64,000 nt of DNA from Lytechinus pictus (GCF_037042905.1 NC_087250.1:1031501-1095500); one strand, 5' to 3'. Positions 10,501 to 19,419 are shown, counted from the first letter of the stretch. Notes: generated by a model not told the origin, from the sequence alone. Numbers and translations: made by a program.

Positions 10501-11885
10501 ATAAAGAGGAACCAGACGAGGGAACTGTTCTTCTGTGGGACCCCGCTGGAAAGTTCCTATGGGTCAACCGAGAGCTGTTTGTGCTTAAGGATGGTGTCAT
10601 TTGGCGTAAAGGCGATGACAATCTCCTACTTGTAGTGCCCAAGTCTTTGCGTACTGAAGTGATCAAGCTAAATCATGATCCTCCTTCAGCAGCTCATGCT
10701 GGTGTGAACCGTACTAAAGGTAAACTTCGGTCCAAATACTACTGGTATGGTATGTCGGGCGACATCCAAGAGTATATTCGGAGATGTGCCGTCTGTAATA
10801 AAAATAAGAAAGCCGTGAGGTATGGGAAACACCCCATGATAACTTATCATGCGGGGGCCCCGATGGAACGTGTACACCTCGATTTCATGGGTCCTTTACC
10901 CAAAACCTCACGAGGTAACGTGTACATCTTGATGATGGTGGACCAGTTCACCAAGTGGGTTGAGTGTGTCCCACTGCCCTCTCAGACAGCGGAAGTAACC
11001 GCTCAGGCAGCCATTAGCGAGTTCTTTTGCCGCTTTGGCTATCCATTCCAGATTTTTACTGATCAGGGCAGAAATTTTGAGAGCAGGTTATTCACGAACA
11101 TCTGTAAACTGCTCCATATACATAAGGCTAGGACTACCCCGTACCGACCTTCCGCAAACGGCCAGGTTGAACGTTTCAACCGAACCTTAATGGATGCGGT
11201 AAGGTGCTACATTGGGAAGTCCCAGACTCATTGGGACCACAACCTCGCCCAGATCGCTGGAGCGATTCGTTCCACGATCAACCGTAGTACGGGATTCACG
11301 CCCAATCAATTGATGCTGGGGCGTGAAACTAATCAACCAGCGGAGCTGATTTTTCCACTTCCCCCATCCGTCTCTGACCGACCTCTGGATGAATATTCAT
11401 CTCAGTTATCCCAGAGCATCCGAGAGGCGCACGATGCTGCGAGAGCCACCCTCCGGAATACACAGCGACGGTTGAAGCGGGATTACGACATAAAGGTATA
11501 CTTGCGGCAATTTAAAGAAGGGGACCGAGTATACCTTCTCGCCAAGGCGACCCCCAAGGGAAAATGCAAGAAGCTGCAATCTCCCTGGAAGGGTCCGGCT
11601 ATTATCGTGAAGCGATATACCCCTTATGTATACCGGGTGATCTATCGGAACAAGGCCCTGACTGTAAACCATGACCAGCTCAAAAGGTGCCTTGACGAGG
11701 CCAAGCCCTCAGGCCCTGACTGGAGGAAGGAAAGGTATTGCTACTGTAGAACCCCCGACGATGGATCGTTCATGATTCAATGTGATGGGTGCGATGAGTG
11801 GTTCCATGGTGCATGTGTTGGTGTTACCCATGCGGAAGGAATGTCTATTGACAAGTATTTTTGTCCTTTTTGTAGCTGTGGGTAA
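7539..11885 (+). CDS. pol: Pol polyprotein: PR-RT-RNaseH-IN-PHD
   Basis: Read in the -1 frame from the slippery site; the reading frame near 7602 begins with TTG, not ATG, which supports expression as Gag-Pol. Pro/acidic linker, then an aspartic protease (VIDTAAEV, about 8070-8100; DTA rather than DSG/DTG, with LLGADLL later). RT is at about 8940-9520 with catalytic FLDD (about 9350). RNase H is at about 9770-10130 (DTDASG, RRELLA, RTDHGS). A Cys-rich linker (CGGCAYC) follows. The integrase zinc finger HHCC is at about 10670-10800; the DDE core has HLDFMG, FTDQG and QVERFN (about 10870-11180); the GPY/F-like module is at about 11510-11680. It ends in a C4HC3 PHD finger (CYC...CDGC..WFHGAC...CPFC, about 11735-11880) in the place where chromoviruses have a chromodomain. 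All catalytic residues are present. Confidence 0.94.
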   Translation, partial: RFGIGGGGPTPIPLKADPNSNLDSENAKVLLQDSLPQEEQETDISLVVLEANRSLDSEDSLPRGSKELGVPSPELIVKESELRDGGQDGIGITEGSGKVPSVKELSSPPPISQVIDTPRPPLEPSPWLVPPWPPPEENPQLDSWILKDLEQASDVVVCRIKSSSTYSITILVGNQSMRAVIDTAAEVTIMSDKIYHALRPAPPVIRSVVLNTAGRNMSMTGMIVGPVDMTLGGQTFSECVYVAPIDDDMLLGADLLKKHSAFINIPDSLLIFQGECIAMTCGEDTDTSQVFVSNSVTIPPMSVKRVQCELDSSCTFDQFMVEPDVALIGLVPRTLHSGSSSIQLYAVNATDVSIHWDKGQHLGQASRVGSREPPDFDNPIPSVSQVDLTGDAKIPTHLEDLWKRSSEHLIPEQQGILKGLLLEFEGVFARDEFDLGNFTAITHSIDTGEATPIKQKMRRTPMNFVQEERACLNKMLSAGVIQPSMSEWASAPVLIRKRDGSVRWCIDYRKLNNVTKKDVYPLPCIEECLDTLAENSWFSKLDANSAYWQVNLRPEDREKTAFITKYGLYEFVRMGFGLCNAPATFSRAMNLILRGLNWDIALAFLDDVVVLGTSFSDHVTNIRQVLERFRDFKLKLKPKKCSFFQRRVEFLGREVDGNGLHLKEEHVQAVVDWPTPKSTKEVERLLGLVNYHRVFLKDYAQVVGPLYGLTGNNDFRWEDQHQVAFEEVKRLMTTAPILALPNSTDPFILDTDASGTAIGAVLTQVQQGQERTIAYGSFSLTPEQRRYCVTRRELLAVVRFTRQYRHYLLGKPFTVRTDHGSLTWLMNFREPQGQLARWLEELGQYDMAVEHRPGKKHQNADALSRIPDGDFTCENYRLGIDPKSLPCGGCAYCLKAHTNWAHFTDAVDNVIQLAQRSKVSEVTLDPGESEDLFITHLDIGPIDGPFSFRVNGVTHDAGSGIDLTSMDFLRKEQEADGQLTPLRKWLLDKEEPDEGTVLLWDPAGKFLWVNRELFVLKDGVIWRKGDDNLLLVVPKSLRTEVIKLNHDPPSAAHAGVNRTKGKLRSKYYWYGMSGDIQEYIRRCAVCNKNKKAVRYGKHPMITYHAGAPMERVHLDFMGPLPKTSRGNVYILMMVDQFTKWVECVPLPSQTAEVTAQAAISEFFCRFGYPFQIFTDQGRNFESRLFTNICKLLHIHKARTTPYRPSANGQVERFNRTLMDAVRCYIGKSQTHWDHNLAQIAGAIRSTINRSTGFTPNQLMLGRETNQPAELIFPLPPSVSDRPLDEYSSQLSQSIREAHDAARATLRNTQRRLKRDYDIKVYLRQFKEGDRVYLLAKATPKGKCKKLQSPWKGPAIIVKRYTPYVYRVIYRNKALTVNHDQLKRCLDEAKPSGPDWRKERYCYCRTPDDGSFMIQCDGCDEWFHGACVGVTHAEGMSIDKYFCPFCSCG

Positions 11886-11888
11886 CCC

Positions 11889-11908
11889 ATTTCCTTTTCT
11901 CTTTTCAG
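11889..11908 (+). promoter_or_regulatory. Splice acceptor abutting ORF3 start
   Basis: A polypyrimidine run (TTTCCTTTTCTCTTTTCAG) ends directly at the ORF3 ATG. Joined to the LTR donor, the start context would be AAG|ATGG, with a purine at -3 and G at +4. Such a clean acceptor at the ATG is best explained by a spliced subgenomic mRNA. Reinitiation after the pol stop (23 nt upstream) is the alternative. Confidence 0.65.
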
Positions 11909-13222
11909 ATGGATGAGCTAGAACTCCACGCCGAGTCAACCTTCGAGGTGGAAATGGACACCCGGCCCCCCTCTACCCCCCCAGAGGCTATCCCTCCAGA
12001 GGCTGCCTGGCAGGCAGAAATAGATGCACGGATGGGCCCAATCCCGCCCCCTGGCAGTAGACAAAAACGTACGTGGCTCCGTAAGTTGCGTCGATTACGG
12101 AGTCGGTTAAGGGCAGGGTCCAGGGATTCCCCTAATTCCCTAAAGGAAACTCCCGGTCCTGCCCCTGTCATGATGAAGGGCGTTAAGCCATCCAAAGGAA
12201 TGGGGAGGGGGAGAGGGTTTGCAAGGGTCCGCAAGGGTCCCATAACACCCGGGACGCCCGGTACTTTCCATAGTAAGGGGAGAGGGAGGGGTCTCTTGAA
12301 TTACCTCAACCGAGAAGATTTCTCTTTAATGGATGCCCCCGCTCGGTTAATGGATGCCCCCGCCCCTGCTCCGAGCTCCCATCCCCCGCCTCTGCTAGGG
12401 TTTGATAGCCATTTTCACCCAGACAGGTGTGGTTGGTACAGTAAGAGAAAGGGGAAGAGCGTGGTGACAAAGCACCCGGTAGAGATAGTCGGAGGGGTCC
12501 TGAACTTCTGTGACCCAGAGTTCTTTATGGACCCCGGCTTTCTTTCCCGGGTGCTGGCTCACAGCCCCCCATACAACAAGAGGGACGGGAGCTGGAGATT
12601 AGCAGTAGGGATACACCCTAAACAGGCCTCACAGTACACCGAAGATCAGTGGCAGCGTTTGGTTGCCCTACTTCAAAGCCCCTTGGTTGTAGGCGTAAGC
12701 GAACTGGGCTTTGACTTTTCTGTCAACTCCCAGTGGTGGCCTGACCAGGAAGCGCTCTTTCTGCGACTTCTTGGTCAGGGCACCCAAGGGAGGGTCCTTA
12801 TCCTTCACCTAAGGGGTGATTCGAAGAATAATACCGCGTACGCGGCGCACACTTTGGCCCGCCGGCTTCTTGCAAAGCACTGCTCCCCACTCCAAAGGAT
12901 ACACATCCATAACTTCTCCAGCGATGCTTTGCAAGCCGGGAAATGGATCGCTGCCTTTCCATATTGCTATTTCGGTATTGCCGGGATGGCAGCGTACTTC
13001 ACAACAGAACAAATTCAAGGCCTTAGGGCCGTCCCCGCGGATCGGCTAATTCTGGAGACCGATGCTCCGCATCTCCCTCCTCGCCCGGACATGACGGTGA
13101 CTTCACCTGAAAGCCTGGGTGATGTGGGGGCGGTGGTAGCCAACCTGCGGGGGCAGCCCTTGGCCACTATAATGGCCCAAGCCACATACAATGCAAAACT
13201 ACTGTATGGCCTGTTAGGGTAA
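11909..13222 (+). CDS. ORF3: TatD-family metal-dependent nuclease, 437 aa
   Basis: This ORF is encoded inside the retrotransposon. Residues about 1-160 are low-complexity: acidic/Pro at first, then a basic stretch (RKLRRLRSRLRAGSR) and RG-rich patches (GMGRGRGF, KGRGRGLL) suited to nucleic-acid binding and nuclear import. Residues about 162-437 are a full-length TatD domain. It has HxH (H168, H170 in DSHFHPD), GIHPKQA, E265 (GVSELGFDF), H300 (LILHLRG), H334 (HIHNFSSD) and D385 (LETDAPHL), which are all six expected metal ligands. TatD proteins are TIM-barrel exo/endonucleases acting on DNA, or on RNA in R-loops for TATDN2. The role in the element is unknown; processing of cDNA ends or R-loops, or host-defence evasion, would be guesses. 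The frame differs from pol and starts 23 nt after its stop. Confidence 0.92.
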   Translation: MDELELHAESTFEVEMDTRPPSTPPEAIPPEAAWQAEIDARMGPIPPPGSRQKRTWLRKLRRLRSRLRAGSRDSPNSLKETPGPAPVMMKGVKPSKGMGRGRGFARVRKGPITPGTPGTFHSKGRGRGLLNYLNREDFSLMDAPARLMDAPAPAPSSHPPPLLGFDSHFHPDRCGWYSKRKGKSVVTKHPVEIVGGVLNFCDPEFFMDPGFLSRVLAHSPPYNKRDGSWRLAVGIHPKQASQYTEDQWQRLVALLQSPLVVGVSELGFDFSVNSQWWPDQEALFLRLLGQGTQGRVLILHLRGDSKNNTAYAAHTLARRLLAKHCSPLQRIHIHNFSSDALQAGKWIAAFPYCYFGIAGMAAYFTTEQIQGLRAVPADRLILETDAPHLPPRPDMTVTSPESLGDVGAVVANLRGQPLATIMAQATYNAKLLYGLLG

Positions 13223-14330
13223 TAGGGTTATGTTATTCATTTTTTTGGTGGCCCCTGTCTCATGTTTTATTTTTCTGTCCAAAATCTTGCCCTTCCTACT
13301 TTGGAGGTTAATTAAAAGATAAAGTCGCGGCCTATCCATGTAATTGAGGGGTCTTAGGTTCTTCTCTTCTGCGATGCAGTATTTTCTCTCTCCGGAGAAC
13401 GTTTCTATTCTGTATCGTGGCGGAGAAGGACTGAGAAGTTTTCCCAACGTACCGGGCCGAACTAGACCAGATTTTACATTCCCAAGTGGAAAGTGTCTGT
13501 TGGCTGTCATCTTTCGGACCCTCCTTAGTCTTCAGGGACTGGTAAAGGTTGCGGACTCTTATATTCCATAAAGCCTAAGGGACATTGGTTTAGTTTTTTG
13601 AAATATTGTGCCAAATTGTGTCGCACGTAAAGTTATATATCCAGGTGATATTATATTTATTCCAACCGTGGTGCCAAAATACGTCACAAGTGAGTTTATA
13701 AATTTCTTTACATACTATCCAGCGGATATAGGTTTGGTTTTCAAAGACAATATTGTGCCAAGTTGTGTCACACAAAGTTTTTTAGTTATTTCAACCATTG
13801 TGCCGAATGACGTCACAGGTAAAATTATACATTTCCTTTAATGATATCCAGGCGATATGGTCTTCAATTTAGTTTTAAAGTCTGCTGGCCAAGCAAGGCT
13901 TATTACTTGGTTATCATCCTCCAAAGTTTGGGGATTGAGATTTGGGGCCATCCATATTTTTTTGTGTGTAAATAGTCCTTTTCACGCATGAACTACATGA
14001 ACTACATGAACTACATGCTTAGTAGCTCGTAACCTAAAGACATGTATACATATATATGTATATGTTCAATAAAGTTTTTTGAGGGTCTGTTTAATGCCCA
14101 CGAGTATAGGGAAAGAAACCTAAATTTCCTTAGTATATGTTTTCGTGATATTTCCGAGATACTGGGAAGTAAATAGTTCCTTTCAGGGGTCTAGGACGAG
14201 TGTTTTTATTCCTGGTACTACATGTACCGGTTTATTGTTACTTTTTTGTCCACTCCTCAGACCTATCTTTATATCTACATGAGTGATTAGGAAAGTACAG
14301 TTAATAATCAATCTCCCCTTTATTTTTACG
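13223..14330 (+). other. 3' untranslated region of retrotransposon
   Basis: This 1.1-kb non-coding stretch holds four diverged copies of a motif around GTGCCAAATTGTGTCACA (about 13607, 13670, 13752, 13797). The copies include ACGTCAC and one perfect CRE palindrome TGACGTCA (about 13808-13815). A 9-bp tandem, ATGAACTAC x3, lies near 13987-14014. AATAAA followed by a GT-rich stretch near 14068 is a possible poly(A) signal upstream of the 3' LTR. Confidence 0.5.
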
Positions 14331-14341
14331 GTTGGGGGGAA
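14331..14341 (+). other. Polypurine tract
   Basis: GTTGGGGGGAA lies directly against the 3' LTR start at 14342, the expected primer position for plus-strand DNA synthesis. Confidence 0.75.
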
Positions 14342-14712
14342 TATGGGGAACTTGGTCGCCCGCGCGAAGTGCTACAATACGCGCGACCGTGCGTGCGACC
14401 ATGCCCCCCAGAAACCCTCCATACGTACGCAGAATCAGGATCCCAAGATCAGACGCATTCTCACGTTCAGCTCTCGATCAGTACAGTACTACAGTCTACT
14501 ACGTATACGTCCCTCAAGTTCACACGAGTCATCAGGTTCTACGACAAGTCTACTTACAAGTTCTACGACAAGCTCTATATACTTACAAGTCATCGAAGTC
14601 TTCATCCTCTGTAAGATTAAGACGGACTGACCCAGGATTAAGGTGAGTATATGGTTCTCGGCAATCCAGCTTACTTTATTTAGGTTAACATCCATATAGT
14701 TAGTTTACTATA
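14342..14712 (+). repeat. 3' LTR of TatD-bearing retrotransposon
   Basis: This 371-bp copy of 2464-2834 shows no difference by eye, followed by the TTTTT target duplication (14713-14717). It also carries the TATA-like and GTGAGT motifs. I see no AATAAA in it. Confidence 0.92.
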
Positions 14713-14717
14713 TTTTT

Positions 14718-15350
14718 ATGCTCTATCTGATGGTATGATTTTTATAAAGATTTGGAAACCAGATCACAATGAAAAATTGCGACAAAGTGAAAAAAATTGT
14801 GCAAAACAGAAATTTCATTTTCCCATAGAAAACGCATGGAGAAATGGCAATCTCAACACACACAAAAATAAGGGTTTGCAATTTATCTCTAAATCCTTAT
14901 TTAAAATGATCATATAAACTTGTCCTTACTGTCAAAAGAAAGCCCTGAATTTTCTCTTTCCATACATGCCAAACACAAGTTAATAATCAATTCAGATCAC
15001 ATTTTTCTAGTAGCCTGAACTTCCCCGAAAAAATGTGCCATATTTTCCCCTAAATTAGCCTGTTTTATGCTGACTCTTTTCAGTGTGGCTTCAGACACCC
15101 TACCACGGGTCTTTCTTTTCAAATATCAAAATATTGATAACTTTGACTTGGCATATCATGGGAAATAGGAAACCGTTCTGCCTCATTTTAATTTTATTTT
15201 AATCAGTGAAATGTAATCACTTTATGATCAGATAATAAATCTATCCTTTCATTTTCCTTTAAGTTGCATGCTTGTGTGAGTGTGTCATGCTGTGTGCACA
15301 TCATGAAATCGCACTAACAAAACATCTAATATATGGGGCCGAAGCGTAAA
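14718..15350. other. Non-coding flank, probable right half of an interrupted palindromic repeat
   Basis: AT-rich with no gene seen. At 15089-15110, CTTCAGACACCCTACCACGG is the inverted counterpart (about 19 of 22 bases) of 2160-2181 on the other side of the retrotransposon. The LTR element therefore seems to have landed inside an older inverted-repeat element of about 0.7 kb. The stretch would be intron 1 of the adjacent TMED gene if the exon call is right. Confidence 0.45.
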
Positions 15351-15356
15351 ACTTGC

Positions 15357-15518
15357 CTGAAACTCGAACTCCAAATTGCTGCCGGAATTCATCGTTTGAT
15401 GGAAACACTCTCTTCTTCCTGGGGGAACTATTACTGTAAGGTCATGCATTATCCCTGATGACAATTCTGCCACAATTAATAGAATGAAATATCCCAGAAT
15501 CAATCGCAAATTCTCCAT
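15357..15518 (-). CDS. Exon 1 of a p24/TMED-family cargo receptor (partial gene)
   Basis: Fifty-four residues from the ATG at 15518 to a splice donor. A hydrophobic signal peptide (about residues 4-22) is followed by the start of a GOLD domain: LTVIVPPGRRECFHQ then LEFEFQ. This is the pattern of TMED1/TMED5-type p24 proteins, which are type I membrane proteins that recycle between ER and Golgi in COPII/COPI vesicles. The exon ends CAG|GCAAGT, a GC-AG type donor that is otherwise a perfect consensus; p24 genes often split near this FQ/YQ. Frames upstream of the ATG lack another ATG. Later exons (rest of GOLD domain, coiled coil, TM, KK tail) were not found, so they lie beyond the retrotransposon or off the left edge. 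The reversed CCAAT at about 15550-15560 fits a promoter. Confidence 0.68.
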
Positions 15519-15837
15519 TTTGCGTGAGACTTTCAACCGCTCTACTGCCCACCAATGATCGCTTTACACGGTACCGGTACGCTCGATCGATGCGAGAATA
15601 GAATTAGAATCGAGCGAGCGAGCTCAAATGATGGGGCGCCGCAGGCATGGCGGGGGCTAGAAATAAAGAGTTGATATGATTATCATTTTCCTTAGAATTA
15701 TGCATGGCATGAGTCGAAATGAGTATTTTTCGCTATAAAGCTATTTTTCTTACTTGTTTTTTTCTATCAAACATGCTGTTCTATCTTATCTTAGCATCCA
15801 TTTGTTTTCTTTAGCTTATTATTAGTTTAATTCCTTA

Positions 15838-16150
15838 ATAATTTTATTTTTTTATATTTTTCTTTTCTTTCTTTCATTTTTTCTTTTATTTTCTTTGTTT
15901 TCTTTTCTCTTCGATCTCTCTGCATCTCTCTTTATTTTCTTTTTTTCTTTCCTTTCCTTTTCTTTTTTTTTCTTTTTTTTCTTTTTTTTTTTTTCTTTTT
16001 TTTTCTTTTGTCTTTTCTTTTGTCTTTTCTTTTCTTTTCTCTCTTCTCACTGATCTCCTCTTTTTTTCTTTTACATTTTCTTTTCTTTGCATTTATTTGT
16101 TTTCTTTCCTATTCTTTTAATTAATTTTATTTCTTTATCTTTTTCCTAAT
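15838..16150. repeat. T/C-rich low-complexity tract
   Basis: Long irregular CTTTT/TTTTC stretch. The Lys/Glu/Arg-rich frame on the - strand is an artefact of this composition. Confidence 0.85.
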
Positions 16151-16800
16151 TCCCTTCACTTTCATTCCATATAATGGAAATTATATAAAGTTAAGTTAGA
16201 ATATAAAAACGCCTATATAGAAAGAAAAGAAAGCCGTAAAGGCCACCGCACATGCACCTTACGACTGTTCGCGATCCGATTTTGGAACAATTCGCATTTC
16301 GCTCATTTTTTGAAAATGTGAATGGAACATATTATTTTATTTGAGGTTAAAATCAATTGAAAGAATACTAATATAACCATTTTGAAAGATTGCAAGCCTT
16401 TATTTTGGAGTATAGGCCAAATTAGTTTCAAATCGTAGCCAATCGTACGACTGCTATGACGTCATTACGACTAGATATTAAATTCGCTTTTATTCTAAGA
16501 AGGATGACAGCATATATAGTCACAAATTTGAACATAGCTAGGTATTCGTACCATGATTTAGAACATTGCACAGTAAGATATTCCAAGTCTCAATATTAGC
16601 ATCAAATTCTACATTTCATTCTCAAATCGGGTCACAGACCAATCGTAAGGTGTGCGGTCGCCTAAAGAGGAATTAAAAAGAAAAAGGAGAGAGCGTATAA
16701 CGGAAGAATCCCGGGAAGAATCTTGGAGTCAATAAAGGACATTGCCTCCTCTCGATCATAATCATAGAGAAGGAAAAGGAAACTGAAAAGTGGCGGCAGG
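16150..16800. other. Non-coding, no gene seen
   Basis: AT-rich. It includes CACCGCACATGCACCTTACG (about 16242) and its inverted counterpart CGTAAGGTGTGCGGTCGCC (about 16644-16662), so 16242-16662 may be another inverted-repeat MITE of about 420 bp. Confidence 0.45.
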
Positions 16801-18187
16801 CTGATCCAGGGGCGGCGATCCTGGGGGGCCGGGGCTGATTGCCCCCCACTTTTTGAAGCACTGAAAGAGTGCCCTATACGCCAGAAAAATGCCCCCCCCC
16901 CCTCACGAACGTGTGCCCTTTCACCTGAGGAGGACCCGTCTATGTGTTGTCCTGTTAGTGCCAATTCTCACCCCGCCCCCGGCCTCTCGAACGTGTTCCG
17001 TACCCCTTTCATCTGAAGGACCCGTTTTGTTAGCAAGTGCCATATTCTCGTATCGGTGCCAATCTTTAACAAAATATACCCCTCACGAACGTATTTTATG
17101 CCCCTTTCACCTCAGGATCAGTTTTATGTTTGAGCAGCCTTTTTATAAGCCACCAGAAAAATGTAACGTGCAACCCCCTAAAACTCCTGGTAAATGCTGC
17201 CACCATGCGGGAGATGAAACTGAGACCGCAACTCAGAATAATTTGGAATAAATTCCAGGAAATAAAGATATCCACAATATCCTATAATCATACTCAAATC
17301 TCTCTATCAATAATCGGGTTCACGGGTAGCCTATCCGAGCTCAATGGCGGATAAGTTGTCTCTAATATCGAGACGTGCTGCAATTAATCAAATAGATAAA
17401 CATCAATCAATCAATCACATAAGACAGTCATCGTCAACAATCATAAATCACCATAAACTACATGACTGCAAACAATTGAACTAAATACCAGACAGAAGTG
17501 AATTAGCAGAAAATGTTGCGTTAAATTTCAAATAATGCTTCCAAGATGGAAGATTATTATTATGTAATAACAATCTGATTCTGTACAGCTGAATTATTTC
17601 TTAACTACGTACATAAATGATTTATATCTAGGCTCAAATCAAGTACATGTAATTTCTTGAATGCAATATTAAACAATCCCAGCAATGAATGATTACTCAT
17701 CTAAGAAAAATATACAAACCAATTTATAAAATTGGCATAACGAAAAAAAGTTGACCAACTAAATTGGTATCTTTGGAAGAAAATAGGCCAAAGAATTGGC
17801 ACATAAAAATTGACCAAATAAATTGGTTTTTTTTCATCATATAACTCAATTCTATAATTCTCACTTCAATAAATAAACAAGTCTTTTCTAGGCACTCCTG
17901 ACATTATCTAGTTTACTCTGTTCTAACTGCCTGCAGTATTCAATATACCTAGCCCCAGCTCCGTCAACAGACACCTCAGCAAGGGTAAAATGCGATATTG
18001 TTATCTGAATATTATATCAAAACCTATCACAAAATTGGATTTTCGTTTAACATATTTATATAGCCCCCTCAAAATTTTTGGCGCATTACACTACTGTAGA
18101 TAAGTCATTTTTTCCTTTATTTTAAGATAGATGCCCTTTTCCCTGTGCCCCCACTTTCAACTTCGCTCCGCCGCCCCTGGGTTGATC
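16801..18187. mobile_element. Non-autonomous DNA element with G/C-rich inverted ends
   Basis: The left end CTGATCCAGGGGCGGCG and the right end CGCCGCCCCTGGGTTGATC are imperfect inverted repeats bounding about 1.39 kb without a transposase. Inside, an ACGAACGTGTGCCCTTTCACC-type unit is repeated three times at about 90-bp spacing (about 16905, 16990, 17083), and ATTGGCA/ATTGACCAA units recur at 17720-17830. Long G and C runs near the termini are shared with other elements in the window. Confidence 0.5.
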
Positions 18188-18905
18188 TTTAATGGTGCCA
18201 AGTGACCACTGCCCCTTAATAATTAATGAAATAGGCTTGTTATAAGGGTTTGGGGAAAAGAAAAAGACACTAGGCCTACTTTACAAAGAGGGAAAAACAA
18301 AGACAACTATGAAGGTAAGAAAAAAAAGGATGAAGATAAGTGAAAAAAGCCTTGACAGAGTTAACTGATAATTTCGCTTGCATTTCGCAGTCGCATTGCT
18401 TATGACGAAATACCTCTTTCAAAATCAAAAGGATTGGTCCAATGTAGTGCTGCTTAATTGAAAAAATATATTTTTATGCTTTTATTTGTAAATAAAATCC
18501 ATCTCAGTTTAATAAAAATATTCAATAAAATACAAGTGATCCACAATCTGCTTATAATGACAATCCTTCTCCGGCAAACTGTAAATGTTATAATTTTTTG
18601 CTGGTAGTAGATCATATTTGTTTAGAATGACTTTTTTATTTAGTTTTTTTTCTTTATGATTCATACCAAAATCAATATATTATGTTTGTTATGTAATGAC
18701 AATTGTATAGAATAAGAATTTTATGAATGCAGAAGAAAACAATCAATCGAATCAAATCAATTGGAAATAATTATGAAAAAAATATCATGCTGCTTAACTA
18801 TACATATGTTCTCATATCGACCCCATGCAGATAAATCTTGACTATTATATAGAGCTAGGTTTTCTTTTGAAAACAGACACACCACACTATTCATATCCCT
18901 TACTC
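18188..18905. other. Non-coding, no gene seen
   Basis: AT-rich; contains fragments such as TTTCGCTTGCATTTCGCAGTC (about 18373) related to the CTCGC array units at 33.5-34.4 kb. Confidence 0.4.
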
Positions 18906-18915
18906 TTAACTACAA

Positions 18916-19410
18916 GGGGAAGTTCACCCTGAAGAAAACTTTGTTGTAAAAATAGCAGAAAAAATAGTAAAAAATATTGGTGAAGATTTGAGGAAAATCC
19001 GTTAAAGAGTAAGAAAGTTATTAGAGTTCAAAGTTTTTGATTTGTGACGTCATAGACGAGCAGCTGCCCCATGTGTTATGTAGTATATAATGCATGAATT
19101 TCAAATTTTGCATGGTTCCTGATGACTTATTTTTGTTTTTTATTCAAGATCGGGTGTGAAATGATTTGTCTATTGATATACAAAAAGTAAAGTGAAAACC
19201 ATTTTCAATTTTCTGAGAAAATGACATTTCATTGATTTTTTACCATTCGCTATGTAGGAATGCTGCTCGCATATGACGTCACAAATCAAATAATTGGAAT
19301 TCTAATAACTTTTTAACTATTTGATGAATTTTTCTCAAACCTTCGGCAATATTTTTTATCATTTTTTCTGCTATTTTTACAATAAACTTTTGTCAGGGTG
19401 AACTTCCCCT
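18916..19410. mobile_element. 495-bp palindromic MITE with 10-bp target duplication
   Basis: Starts GGGGAAGTTCACCCTG and ends CAGGGTGAACTTCCCCT, and the inverted similarity extends inward (AATAGCAGAAAAAAT against ATTTTTTCTGCTATT). It is flanked by TTAACTACAA at 18906-18915 and 19411-19420, a perfect 10-bp duplication. No coding capacity. The duplication length suggests a Mutator-like or related transposase acting in trans. Confidence 0.75.
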
Positions 19411-19419
19411 TTAACTACA

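Larger units (their letters stand above)
2464..14712 (+). mobile_element. Complete Ty3/gypsy-type LTR retrotransposon with TatD ORF
   Basis: The 12,249-bp element is bounded by 371-bp LTRs and flanked by a 5-bp duplication TTTTT (2459-2463 and 14713-14717). In order it has a primer-binding site, a long leader, gag, a -1 frameshift signal, pol (protease, RT, RNase H, integrase, PHD finger), a TatD-nuclease ORF behind a splice acceptor, a polypurine tract and the 3' LTR. The domain order PR-RT-RH-IN is that of Ty3/gypsy. All three ORFs are open from end to end and no difference was seen between the LTRs, so insertion is recent and the copy may be autonomous. Exact LTR edges are uncertain by about 2 bp because of the T-rich target. 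Confidence 0.93.
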
